A stretch of DNA of 64,000 bases from CAYWTS01 sp964461265 (lineage in GTDB: Bacteria; Bacteroidota; Ignavibacteria; Tepidaquicellales; OLB5). How positions within the stretch are numbered: position 1 is the first letter of the stretch; each line of letters begins with the position of its first letter. Below the pieces are notes generated by a model. That model was not told where the DNA came from. It did no database searches and saw only the letters and a list, made by a program, of their open reading frames with translations. The stretch is from the NCBI GenBank assembly GCA_964461265.1, contig CAYWTS010000004.1, positions 1-64,000 of the forward strand, read 5' to 3'. Below are positions 35,934 through 44,055 of this stretch, in pieces. Position numbers and translations under genes: made by a program.

Positions 35934-35977
35934 TGATAAAAATCATAGTTTCTGACTTGTTATGCTAATTATTTTTG
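35934..35977 (+). promoter_or_regulatory. Crp/Fnr-type operator plus -7 element (class II layout)
   Basis: TGATAAAAATCA at 35934-35945 is a TGA-N6-TCA palindrome, extended by A/T to ATGATAAAAATCAT. TATTTTTG at 35970-35977 fits the TAnnTTTG -7 element, and no TTG -33 box is present. The palindrome centre is 30.5 bp before the -7 element, putting it near -42, the usual place for activation by Crp/Fnr proteins. The cbb3 operon has the same spacing at 55712-55755. Confidence 0.6.
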
Positions 35978-35984
35978 TAATAGT

Positions 35985-36007
35985 GTGTCGGGTAAAATAC
36001 CTGACAC
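35985..36007 (+). other. Leader hairpin before the dehydrogenase gene
   Basis: GTGTCGGG pairs with CCTGACAC around a TAAAATA loop (8 pairs including one G-T). It lies at the expected 5' end of the transcript, 18 bases before the ATG. It could stabilise the mRNA or be a protein site. Confidence 0.4.
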
Positions 36008-36025
36008 GATAATTAAGGAATATTT

Positions 36026-37144
36026 ATGGCAAAATATAAAATTGCCTGGCTTCCAGGTGACGGCATAGGTATAGAAGTTTTAGAGGCAGCAAAAATTGTG
36101 CTTGATAAACTTCAGCTTGATGCCAAGTATATACACGGTGATATAGGCTGGGAATTCTGGTGCAAAGAGGGAGATGCATTTCCGCAAAGAACCATTGATT
36201 TGCTTAAAAATGTTGATGCAGCTATGTTCGGTGCCATAACCTCAAAACCTGTTAAAGCTGCCGAAGCAGAGCTTGTTCAGGAGTTAAGAGGAAAAGGACT
36301 TGTTTATCGTTCACCGATTGTCAGAATGCGTCAAATGTTTGACCTTTATATCTGCCAGCGTCCGTGTAAAGCGTACCCCGGTAACCCGCTGAACTTTAAA
36401 GAAGGAATCGATTTAGTTGTTTTCCGTGAAAATACCGAAGACCTTTATTCAGGGGTGGAATTTAATCCTGTGCCAATGGAGTTATCGGATGTACTCAGAA
36501 ATCTATCAAAGCCATTCTCTGCTTTTAAAGACTTGCCTAACGATGCTTATGCAATATCATGCAAGGTTAATACTAAGAAAGGATCTGAGAAAATTATACG
36601 TGCAGCGTTCGAGTTTGCTAAAAAGTTTAACAGAAAAAAGGTAACTGTTGTTCATAAAGCCAATGTTGTCCGTGCAACCGACGGATTGTTTCTGGATACT
36701 GCTAAGGAAATTGCGAAAGAATATTCCGGCATTCAAACTGATGATGCGAATATTGACGCAATCACTATGTGGTTGTTAAAGAACCCGTTTAATTACGATG
36801 TACTTGTAGCGCCGAATCTTTACGGTGATATTATTTCGGATTTGTGTGCACAAATGGTTGGCGGGCTTGGTTTCGGGTGTTCGGGAAATATCGGTGAATC
36901 ACTTGCAGTATTTGAACCTACTCATGGTTCGGCTCCAAAGTATTTCGGTCAGTATAAGGTAAACCCGATTGCTACAATTCTTGCAGCCAAAATGATGCTC
37001 GATTGGCTCGGTGAAACAGAAATGGGAAACAGACTTGAAAACGCTGTAGCCGAAGTTATTAAAGAAGGAAAAGTAAAAACCTATGATATGGGTGGTTCAA
37101 ATAAAACTCTTGAGATGGCTCAAGCAGTAGCTGATAAATTATAA
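36026..37144 (+). CDS. Isocitrate/isopropylmalate-family beta-decarboxylating dehydrogenase, substrate unknown
   Basis: A 372-residue NAD(P)-dependent dehydrogenase that oxidises a 2-hydroxyacid bearing a 3-carboxylate and releases CO2. Visible blocks are LPGDGIGIEVLEA, VFRENTEDLYSG, KANVVRATDG, the metal-binding DVLVAPNLYGDIISD and FEPTHGSAPKYFG. The substrate helix reads YRSPIVRMRQMFDLYIC. Compared with E. coli isocitrate dehydrogenase, Ser113 and Arg119 are kept (Ser96, Arg102) but Asn115 is Ile98. It does not have the Leu-Leu of isopropylmalate dehydrogenase. The true substrate may be isocitrate-like or a methylmalate-like acid. It heads a cluster with lyase, CoA-transferase and hydro-lyase genes. 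Confidence 0.8.
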   Translation: MAKYKIAWLPGDGIGIEVLEAAKIVLDKLQLDAKYIHGDIGWEFWCKEGDAFPQRTIDLLKNVDAAMFGAITSKPVKAAEAELVQELRGKGLVYRSPIVRMRQMFDLYICQRPCKAYPGNPLNFKEGIDLVVFRENTEDLYSGVEFNPVPMELSDVLRNLSKPFSAFKDLPNDAYAISCKVNTKKGSEKIIRAAFEFAKKFNRKKVTVVHKANVVRATDGLFLDTAKEIAKEYSGIQTDDANIDAITMWLLKNPFNYDVLVAPNLYGDIISDLCAQMVGGLGFGCSGNIGESLAVFEPTHGSAPKYFGQYKVNPIATILAAKMMLDWLGETEMGNRLENAVAEVIKEGKVKTYDMGGSNKTLEMAQAVADKL

Positions 37145-37149
37145 TATCT

Positions 37150-38055
37150 ATGGAACAAATAATCTTACACGAAGTAGGACCACGCGACGGGCTTCAGGTT
37201 GAAGATAAGATTGTCCCGTTGGAAAAGAAAATCAAATGGATTGATGAACTTATTGAATCAGGTCTTGACATAATCCAGCTTGGCTCATTTGTTAATCCCA
37301 AAAAAGTACCGCAAATGGCTGATACGGAACTTCTGTTTAAACATTTCAATAATCCTGAAAATAAAAAACAAAATGTTATTTTATCGGGTCTGGTTTTAAA
37401 TGAAAAAGGAGTTGAGCGTGCAATGAACTGTGGTGCTGAAATGTTCTGTATGGGAGTATCGGCGAGCGAAACACATAGTATGAAGAATACGGGGATGTCA
37501 ATAGCCGAAGCGCAGCAGAGAATAATTGCTATGGCTCTGGATGTTATGAAATCCGGAAAACTGGTCCAGGTATCTGTGCAATCTGCTTTTGGCTGCGGAT
37601 ATGAAGGTAAAGTTCCTGAATCGAAAGTACTGGAAATAATAAGCAAATATCTTGGAGCCGGTATTAAAAACGTAAGTCTTGCCGATACGGCAGGACATGC
37701 AAATCCCGGGCAGGTTGAAAGATTATTCAGTGAAATTTTTAAGCTTGAATCATCAGTGAACTGTGCCTGCCATTTTCACGATACTTACGGTTTGGGAATG
37801 GCAAACGTTTATTCAGCATTCAAAACAGGTGTGAAATATTTTGAGTCGTCCTTTGCCGGTCTTGGCGGCTGTCCTTTTACCGCCGTAGCAAGCGGTAACG
37901 TATGTACTGAAGACATGGTGCATTTGTTTCAGAGGATGGGTATAAGGAGTGATATTGATATTGAAAAAATTATTAATATATCGCTGAATGCTGAGAAGTT
38001 TTTCAACCGTACATTACCCGGGGTGATTCATAAAACAGGAGTAATAGGAAGTTAA
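37150..38055 (+). CDS. HMG-CoA-lyase-like acyl-CoA lyase
   Basis: A 301-residue TIM-barrel lyase of the HMG-CoA lyase family. Catalytic features are EVGPRDGLQ (Arg-Asp), the metal ligands in ACHFHDTYGLGMANV, and the flexible-loop cysteine in GLGGCPFTAVASGNV. Members cleave 3-hydroxy-3-methylglutaryl-CoA, or related tertiary-hydroxy CoA esters such as citramalyl-CoA, to acetyl-CoA plus a ketone or 2-oxoacid. It starts 5 bp after the dehydrogenase stop. The hydro-lyase and dehydrogenase partners favour a 2-oxoacid product over simple leucine breakdown, but this is inference. A hairpin follows at 38067-38086. Confidence 0.82.
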   Translation: MEQIILHEVGPRDGLQVEDKIVPLEKKIKWIDELIESGLDIIQLGSFVNPKKVPQMADTELLFKHFNNPENKKQNVILSGLVLNEKGVERAMNCGAEMFCMGVSASETHSMKNTGMSIAEAQQRIIAMALDVMKSGKLVQVSVQSAFGCGYEGKVPESKVLEIISKYLGAGIKNVSLADTAGHANPGQVERLFSEIFKLESSVNCACHFHDTYGLGMANVYSAFKTGVKYFESSFAGLGGCPFTAVASGNVCTEDMVHLFQRMGIRSDIDIEKIINISLNAEKFFNRTLPGVIHKTGVIGS

Positions 38056-38066
38056 TATCATTGTTA

Positions 38067-38535
38067 CCCTGCCCTTTTGGGCAGGGAGAAAGATGTACCG
38101 AAAATTGGGCTTTAGCCTAAATTAGAATTATACTTGCATTAAGAAACACTGAAAGTTATTTAGAATTATTCTTAGTATAATATATAAATTATTAACTGAT
38201 GTTACGCAAAAATCAGGAATCATATTTATTTCGCCCCTACGGGCTTAAACAAAACTTTCATGTGTACAGCTATAGATATTTCGCTCCTCTGGAGCTAATA
38301 CATAACTACAAATTCATTCTGAAAATGAATAATTTTTGAGTCCCATCGGGACGATATATCTGTAGAAATTACTGAGTCTGATAATCAGAGCCCCGTAGGG
38401 GCGAAATAGTTAAAAACAGATTAACATTTTAATATTTTGAGTAACATTAGTTATTAATTAATTTAAATATTTTGGGCTGAAGCCCAGTAAATTCTAAGAA
38501 GTGTACCCCCGTCGTAAACGACCGGGAAAATACAC
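38067..38535. repeat. Palindrome-packed spacer (about eight short inverted repeats)
   Basis: The 534-bp gap between the lyase and CoA-transferase genes has no coding frame but many palindromes. They are CCCTGCCC-TTTT-GGGCAGGG (38067), TTGGGCTTTAGCCTAA (38105), TTTCGCCCCTACGGGCTTAA (38230), TTTCGCTCCTCTGGAGCTAA (38279), GAGTCCCATCGGGACGATAT (38338), AGAGCCCCGTAGGGGCGAAA (38387), TGGGCTGAAGCCCA (38473), and a stem from GTGTA (38501) to TACAC (38535) around CCCGTCGTAAACGACCGGG. The TTTCGC members are variants of one family in both orientations, also seen at 6661. The first hairpin probably terminates the lyase transcript. The rest look like clustered REP-type elements. Confidence 0.65.
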
Positions 38536-38589
38536 TTTCATTAACGATTAAAAAAGGAACGTAAAAAAACAGAGAATATTTATTTATCT

Positions 38590-39783
38590 ATGAAAATACT
38601 ATCAAATATAAGAGTACTTGATTTAACAAATGTTCTGGCGGGTCCGTTTGCAACCTTACATCTTGCATTGCTTGGTGCTGAGGTTATTAAGATTGAAAAT
38701 CCAGCAGATGGCGATTTAGCCCGTAAGCTTGGCAACGTTCCCGAACTAAATAAAAAACTGATGGGAACAAGTTTTCTTGCCCAGAATGCAAATAAAAAAT
38801 CTTTTACGCTCAATCTAAAGTTCGATAAAGCAAAAGAAATTTTCCGTAAGCTGGTTCAGACCTCCGATGTGCTTGTGGAAAATTACAGACCCGGTGTTAT
38901 GGAGCGGCTTGGCTTTCCTTACAAAACACTATCTGAAATAAATCCTCGTTTGATTTATTGTGCAATTTCAGGATTCGGGCAAACGGGACCAGATGCTTTA
39001 AGACCTGCATACGACCAGATTATTCAGGGCTTAAGCGGAGTTATGGCAATTAACGGTGATGAAAGGTTAAATCCCTTGCGATGCGGTTTTCCGGTTTGCG
39101 ATACAGTTGGTGGTTTAAATGCTGCATTTGCCGTAATTTCAGCGTTATTCCATAGGGAACGTACCGGCGAAGGGCAGTTTATAGATATAGCGATGCTTGA
39201 TTCTATTATGCCTCTAATGGGCTGGGTGGCTGCTAATCTGTTAATTGGTCAGAAAGAACCAGTTTTGATGGGCAATGATAATTTCACCGCAGCTCCTTCA
39301 GGCACTTTCAAAACTAAAGACGGCTACATTAATATTGCAGCTAATAAACAGGAACAGTGGGAAGACTTGTGTGATGTGCTTGATGTTCCCGAACTAAAAG
39401 CAGATCCGCGTTTTAAAGAACGTGATACACGCAAAGCTAACAGGAAAATACTGACACCTTTGCTCGAAGAAAAATTACAGCTTAAAGAAACCTCAATTTG
39501 GGTGGAGGAATTAAATAATAAGGGGATTCCCTCAGGTGAAATACTAAGCTTAAAAGATGCTTTAAATGCACGGCAGATTGTTCACAGAAATACCATTCAG
39601 AACGTTTTTGATAAGGAGCTGGGTGTTTTAAAATTATTTAACTTGACAGCAAAATTTGAAAAAACACCCGGGGAAATTGAAACACCTCCGCCTAAATTAT
39701 CAGAACATACGGAAAGTTTATTAAAAGAAATAGGATACTGTGAGGAGGAAATAAAAGATTTTAAACAGAAAGGGATAATTTAA
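38590..39783 (+). CDS. CaiB/BaiF-family (family III) CoA-transferase
   Basis: A 397-residue enzyme moving CoA between carboxylic acids. The N-terminal IRVLDLTNVLAGPFATLHLA and GAEVIKIENPADGD, and then ENYRPGVMERLG and ISGFGQTGP, are signature blocks. The acylated aspartate is in IAMLDSIMPL (Asp204). Known members act on formate/oxalate, carnitine, succinate/citramalate, itaconate and HMG. Here it could activate the hydroxyacid that the neighbouring HMG-CoA-lyase-like enzyme cleaves. It is separated from that gene by the palindrome spacer and followed after 57 bp by the LeuC-type gene. Confidence 0.85.
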   Translation: MKILSNIRVLDLTNVLAGPFATLHLALLGAEVIKIENPADGDLARKLGNVPELNKKLMGTSFLAQNANKKSFTLNLKFDKAKEIFRKLVQTSDVLVENYRPGVMERLGFPYKTLSEINPRLIYCAISGFGQTGPDALRPAYDQIIQGLSGVMAINGDERLNPLRCGFPVCDTVGGLNAAFAVISALFHRERTGEGQFIDIAMLDSIMPLMGWVAANLLIGQKEPVLMGNDNFTAAPSGTFKTKDGYINIAANKQEQWEDLCDVLDVPELKADPRFKERDTRKANRKILTPLLEEKLQLKETSIWVEELNNKGIPSGEILSLKDALNARQIVHRNTIQNVFDKELGVLKLFNLTAKFEKTPGEIETPPPKLSEHTESLLKEIGYCEEEIKDFKQKGII

Positions 39784-39787
39784 AATC

Positions 39788-39822
39788 ATTCGTGCTGCAA
39801 CTAAAGAAGTTGTGGCACAAGT
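39788..39822. repeat. Short palindromic repeat (ATTCGTGCTGCAACT type)
   Basis: ATTCGTGCTGCAACT pairs imperfectly with AGTTGTGGCACAAGT around a 5-base centre. It is a close relative of the left arm at 42737 and of the palindrome at 791. It fills the gap between the CoA-transferase and LeuC-type genes. Confidence 0.55.
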
Positions 39823-39840
39823 ATATAATTATATAATATT

Positions 39841-41133
39841 ATGGGAATGACAGTAGTAGAAAAAATTCTTGCAAAGGCTTCAGGACTTAAATCTGTGAAG
39901 CCGGGTGATGTAGTAGAACCAACAGTCTCGCTTGCAATGAGCCATGAAAACGCTGCCCTTGTAATAAACCAGTTTACGGAGATTTATAAAGGTACAGGTC
40001 TTGAAGCTAAAGTATGGGATTCAAAGAAAATAGCAGTCATTTTTGACCACAGGGTTCCGGCTGAAAGCTCAAAAACCGCAACCAATCAAAAAAAGATACG
40101 GGGATTTGTAAAAGAACAGGGGATAGAAAAATTCCATGACATCCGTTCGGATGAAGGTGGAATATGCCACCAGATATTACCCGAATATGGATATGTCAGA
40201 CCCGGCTATGTAGTTGTAGGAACCGACAGTCACACAACAACACACGGAGCACTAGGGGCGTTTTCATTCGGCATAGGTGCAACCGAAATGGCAAGCGTAT
40301 GGACACTTGGAACTGTACTGAATGTAGAAGTACCTAAAACCATTAAAGTTGTTGTGAACGGAAAATTAAAAGATTACGTTTCGCCTAAAGATTTGATCCT
40401 ATATTTGATAGGTAAAATATCTGCACAGGGTGCTAATTTTAAAGTCATTGAGTTTCACGGCGATACTGTCAAAAATATGCCGGTATCTGGCCGGCTTGTG
40501 TTATGCAATATGTCGGTTGAGGCAGGGGCAACCTCGGGTATCGTTCCGGCAGATGAGGAAACTATCAGGTATCTGCGTGAAGAAACTGGTGTTAGAGATG
40601 AACTGGAAATATTTCCGCCCGATGAGGATGCAGAGTATGACCAGGTTATTCAAATAGATGCATCAGCACTCGAACCTCAAATAGCCTGTCCTCACACGGT
40701 TGATAATGTTAAAGAGATTAATCAGGTCATAGGTACTAAAATTAACCAGGTTGTGATAGGTTCATGCACAAACGGCAGGCTTGATGACCTTGAAATTGCT
40801 GCAAAAATCTTAAAGGGTAAAAAAGTGGCAAAAAACACTAGAATGCTTGTTTTTCCTGCTTCATGGAAGATATATAAGGAAGCAATGACTAGGGGATACC
40901 TCTCAGATTTTGTTAATGTCGGAGCAGTAGTAATGAATCCCGGATGTGGTTGCTGCCTAGGTGTCCACCAGGGAGCACTTGGTGACGGTGAAGTTGCTCT
41001 ATCGACAACTAACCGTAATTTTAAAGGCAGAATGGGAAACCCGAATGCCGAAGTTTATTTGTGCTCGCCTGCTGTAGCTGCTGCAAGTGCGGTTGCAGGT
41101 GAAATAACTCATCCGCAGAAGGGAGTGAAATAG
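39841..41133 (+). CDS. LeuC/homoaconitase-type hydro-lyase large subunit
   Basis: A 430-residue [4Fe-4S] dehydratase large subunit of the short, archaeal-type class (isopropylmalate isomerase, homoaconitase, dimethylmalate or methylmalate dehydratase). The cluster cysteines are in GSCTNGRLDDL and NPGCGCCLGVHQG. Other blocks are VFDHRVPAES-like IFDHRVPAESSK, GTDSHTTTHGALGAF and GRMGNPNAEVYLCSPA. It isomerises or dehydrates a 2- or 3-hydroxyacid through an unsaturated intermediate. The small subunit gene follows 2 bp later. Sequence alone does not fix the substrate. Confidence 0.87.
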   Translation: MGMTVVEKILAKASGLKSVKPGDVVEPTVSLAMSHENAALVINQFTEIYKGTGLEAKVWDSKKIAVIFDHRVPAESSKTATNQKKIRGFVKEQGIEKFHDIRSDEGGICHQILPEYGYVRPGYVVVGTDSHTTTHGALGAFSFGIGATEMASVWTLGTVLNVEVPKTIKVVVNGKLKDYVSPKDLILYLIGKISAQGANFKVIEFHGDTVKNMPVSGRLVLCNMSVEAGATSGIVPADEETIRYLREETGVRDELEIFPPDEDAEYDQVIQIDASALEPQIACPHTVDNVKEINQVIGTKINQVVIGSCTNGRLDDLEIAAKILKGKKVAKNTRMLVFPASWKIYKEAMTRGYLSDFVNVGAVVMNPGCGCCLGVHQGALGDGEVALSTTNRNFKGRMGNPNAEVYLCSPAVAAASAVAGEITHPQKGVK

Positions 41134-41135
41134 AA

Positions 41136-41620
41136 ATGCCAAAAGTAATTTTCAAAACAGGTGATGATGTATCAACCGATGCAATTTATCCAGGAAGATA
41201 TATGGCAACTGTCCTTCCGTCTGAAACTATTCAGTACACTTTTGCCGATTATCCTGAGTTTCAGCAATTAATCAAAGATAAAAAAATTATCCCCGGCAGT
41301 ATTGTGGTTGGTGGTAAAAATTTCGGGTGCGGTTCATCACGTGAGCAGGCAGTATCAACATTAAAAGGTCATGAGCTAACTATAGTTGCAAAAGATTTTG
41401 CTAGAATCTTTTTACAAAATGCTATAAATCTTGGATTGAGATGTGTAATCTGTCCCGATATTGAAGCATCAGAAGGAGACGAGCTTGAATTATCAGGTGA
41501 TAAGCTTCTGAATAAAACAACCAGCAGAACATTTGCAGTTATTCCATTACCAAAAGCAAGACAAGCAATAGTTGAAGCTGGGGGATTGATTGCTTATACG
41601 AGAAAAAGATTAATGGAGAA
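41136..41620 (+). CDS. LeuD-type hydro-lyase small subunit (3' end lost in gap)
   Basis: 161 residues are visible before the N run, ending EAGGLIAYTRKRLME. That is where this family normally finishes, so only a few residues are missing. The swivelling-domain hallmarks are DVSTDAIYPGRY and GKNFGCGSSREQA. The substrate-selecting loop reads YMAT (residues 22-25). Characterised Methanocaldococcus enzymes have YLRT in homoaconitase and YLV-type loops in isopropylmalate isomerase, so this loop matches neither. It pairs with the large subunit upstream and is co-transcribed with it. Confidence 0.85.
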
Positions 41621-41720
41621 NNNNNNNNNNNNNNNNNNNNNNNNNNNNNNNNNNNNNNNNNNNNNNNNNNNNNNNNNNNNNNNNNNNNNNNNNNNNNNNN
41701 NNNNNNNNNNNNNNNNNNNN
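41621..41720. other. Assembly gap (100 Ns)
   Basis: Exactly 100 Ns, the usual placeholder for a scaffold gap of unknown size. It separates the 3' ends of two convergent genes and hides both stops. Additional genes could be missing here. Confidence 0.98.
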
Positions 41721-42193
41721 AATTCTGCATCTATCATCAGCAGCCCCTGTCCTTCGCCGCCAATAAGTTTAAGCCTGTTTAAAATCCTCGATACATTTGC
41801 TTCTTCTTCAACCTGTTCATCTACAAACCATTTTAAAAAGCTTATTAAAGCATGATCATTTTCTTTAACCGCTAGGTCCATAAGCTCGTTAATAGATTTT
41901 GTAATGAATTGTTCGTGTGCAAGTGTTTTTTCAAATACATCGATGACATTTTTGTAATTTCCGTCCGGTGCAGGTATTTCTTTTAATATAACGTTTGCTC
42001 CACGGTCGAGCAGGAACGTGTAGAATTTCATAGCGTGGAAGCGTTCTTCCTGAACCTGGACTGTGAAAAAGTTCGAGAATCCGTCAAGGTCAAGCCCCTT
42101 GGTATACGAAGCCATACCAAGATATATATATTCGGATGATAATTCTTTATTAAGCTGTGTGTTTATTGCATCCTGAAGCGTTTTTGATAACAT
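41721..42193 (-). CDS. ftnA: Non-haem ferritin (C-terminus lost in gap)
   Basis: 157 residues of a bacterial ferritin subunit. The four-helix bundle starts MLSKTLQDAINTQLNKELSS and carries the ferroxidase ligands in ELSSEYIYLGM, VQEERFHAMKFY (Glu-x-x-His) and FVDEQVEEEANV. The visible end is LLMIDAE, which in the family is followed by about ten more residues. It oxidises and stores iron in a 24-subunit cage. A ribosome-binding site (AAGGAG) sits just before the start. It is convergent with the LeuD-type gene. Confidence 0.92.
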
Positions 42194-42320
42194 TATTTCT
42201 CCTTATTATTAAGTATTTACAAAGGGCAATTACCCTTATTTAAAGAATATTATTATATTTATACAAACAAAATTAATGTTTTTTAATTTCAACTGAAATG
42301 AACAAATGGTTAAGGAATGG

Positions 42321-42713
42321 TTATTTTTCCCAGTATTTATCTAAAATTCTTCTCTCCCGTTTAGTTGGCCTGCCTTTGAATTTGAACTTTGGCATATATG
42401 AACCTAACCTTGCTATTTCGGATTTAGTTTTTTCGCTTTCAGGAGTTAAGTCTTTTATATAATCATTAACCATTTTTGCAGATACTCTTCTTTCAAGCAG
42501 GTTAATAACAAGTATAGTTCTTTTTACATAACCCTGCTGAACTGTAATTACCTCACCTATTTTTACCATCCTTGATGGTTTTACACTTTCACCGCTGATT
42601 TTAACTTTACCGCCGATGCATGAGTCGGTAGCAAGTGTTCGTGTTTTGAAAAATCTTATGCACCAGAGAAATTTATCGATACGAATTTCTTTTATACTTT
42701 GAATTTTCTCCAT
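42321..42713 (-). CDS. hslR: S4-domain RNA-binding protein (Hsp15/HslR type)
   Basis: A 130-residue protein with an N-terminal S4 RNA-binding domain (IRIDKFLWCIRFFKTRTLA, then GGKVKISGESVKPSRMVKIG). The basic C-terminal tail KGRPTKRERRILDKYW is typical of Hsp15. In E. coli Hsp15 rescues stalled 50S subunits carrying peptidyl-tRNA after heat shock. Length and tail fit the family. It lies downstream of queA on the same strand, with the split palindrome at 42737-42819 between them. Confidence 0.85.
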   Translation of the reverse strand: MEKIQSIKEIRIDKFLWCIRFFKTRTLATDSCIGGKVKISGESVKPSRMVKIGEVITVQQGYVKRTILVINLLERRVSAKMVNDYIKDLTPESEKTKSEIARLGSYMPKFKFKGRPTKRERRILDKYWEK

Positions 42714-42736
42714 AGATTCCTTAGAGAATATGAATT

Positions 42737-42819
42737 ATTCGCGCCGCAACTTCTGCAATTCTATTAAAAATATAAGGAAAATAATAATGTACTTATCAGG
42801 TTTAAGTCGCAGCACGAGT
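42737..42819. repeat. Split palindromic repeat overlapping the queA 3' end
   Basis: The left arm ATTCGCGCCGCAACTT (42737-42752) and right arm AAGTCGCAGCACGAGT (42804-42819) match in 12 of 16 positions as inverted repeats, about 50 bp apart. The right arm forms the last codons of queA. Both arms resemble the palindrome at 39788. Confidence 0.5.
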
Positions 42820-44055
42820 ATTTAATAATCTGTATATAAGCGAACTATCACCATAACTTAAAAAACGAAAATCATTATTTAACGCATAATCATATATTTT
42901 TTTCCAGTTCTCACCTGCAAAGGCAGCTACAAGTAAAAGCAGCGTACTGCCCGGCAAATGGAAATTTGTTATCAAACCATTTGCAAACTTAAATTCAAAT
43001 CCCGGTGCAATTAATATTCCGGTTGAAGTATTTAGATATTCTTTTTTATTTTTCTCCAAAAAGATAAGAATTGCAGACAGAGCATCCTGTATACCGATAT
43101 CTGAAATTCTTTTATCATATGGTTCCCACTGATTTAAATGCAAATTATCTTCCGTATAATTTGAATTGGCAAAGATTTTACAGCCAAGATAGTATAATGA
43201 TTCTATGGCACGAAGTGAAGTAGTTCCAACACAAATTATTTTTTCTTTTGGCTTACTCAGTAATTTTTTGATTAGCTGTTTTGAAATTATGAATTTCTCC
43301 GAGTGCATATCATGTGTCTCAAGCGTTGGACTTTTTACGGGCTTAAACGTTCCTGCACCAACGTGTAAAGTTAAATATTCAATATCTATTTTTTTATTTT
43401 TAAGGCTGTCGAAAACTCTTTCTGTGAAATGTAGCCCTGCTGTTGGCGATGCAACCGAGCCTTTAGGTTCAGCGTAAATTGTCTGGTATGTTTGTTTATC
43501 TTCTTCCGATGCTGCACGCTTTATATACGGCGGAAGCGGTGTTACACCGGCTGAATTCAGAACTTCACCGAATGTTGCATTTCCAGCCCAGTTAAACTCA
43601 ATTACAAAAGAATCAGCCTGTTTATTTACAATTTTTGCATTTAATAAACATTCTTTGCCGTTTATTAAGAATGATTTAATAATCTTTTCGTTTTTCCATT
43701 TCCTTTTATTTCCAATTAGACACAGCCATTCTGCTTTTGTTTTATTAAGAAAAGCTCTGTTAAAATCTTTTTCATCAGCCGGTTCAAGACAAAATATTTC
43801 AACCTGAGTACCAGCTGAGGTTTCAAACAATAAACGTGCGTTAATTACACGTGTATTGTTAAGGATTAGCAGTGATTCTTCGGGAATAGATTTGCTAATG
43901 TTAGCAAAAATATCCTGACTGATAACACCATTTTTGTAAATTAACAGTTTTGATAGGTCTCTTTCAGCCAGCGGTTTTTGAGCTATTCTTTCAGCGGGGA
44001 GGTTGTAAGTAAAATCTTTAATCTGTAAATATTTTGGATGGGCAAAATCAGGCAA
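42802..44055 (-). CDS. queA: S-adenosylmethionine:tRNA ribosyltransferase-isomerase
   Basis: A 417-residue enzyme that adds the cyclopentenediol precursor from SAM to 7-aminomethyl-7-deazaguanine in tRNA, making epoxyqueuosine. Family blocks include NNTRVINARL, GSVASPTAGLHFT, TLHVGAGTFKPV, GTTSLRAIES, FHLPGSTLLLLVAAFAG and NDFRFLSYGDSSLI. The start is a TTG at 44055, since no ATG is positioned to give the family N-terminus. The last residues before the stop (NTRAAT) are encoded by one arm of a dispersed palindromic repeat, so the C-terminus may have been altered by it. Confidence 0.93.
   Translation of the reverse strand: MPDFAHPKYLQIKDFTYNLPAERIAQKPLAERDLSKLLIYKNGVISQDIFANISKSIPEESLLILNNTRVINARLLFETSAGTQVEIFCLEPADEKDFNRAFLNKTKAEWLCLIGNKRKWKNEKIIKSFLINGKECLLNAKIVNKQADSFVIEFNWAGNATFGEVLNSAGVTPLPPYIKRAASEEDKQTYQTIYAEPKGSVASPTAGLHFTERVFDSLKNKKIDIEYLTLHVGAGTFKPVKSPTLETHDMHSEKFIISKQLIKKLLSKPKEKIICVGTTSLRAIESLYYLGCKIFANSNYTEDNLHLNQWEPYDKRISDIGIQDALSAILIFLEKNKKEYLNTSTGILIAPGFEFKFANGLITNFHLPGSTLLLLVAAFAGENWKKIYDYALNNDFRFLSYGDSSLIYRLLNTRAAT

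Noticed and set aside
35985..36007. Riboswitch before the dehydrogenase gene
   Set aside because: The leader is too short and holds a single hairpin, and no known aptamer pattern is visible.
38067..38535. CRISPR array
   Set aside because: The palindromes differ from one another and are not direct repeats with regular spacers. No cas genes are present.
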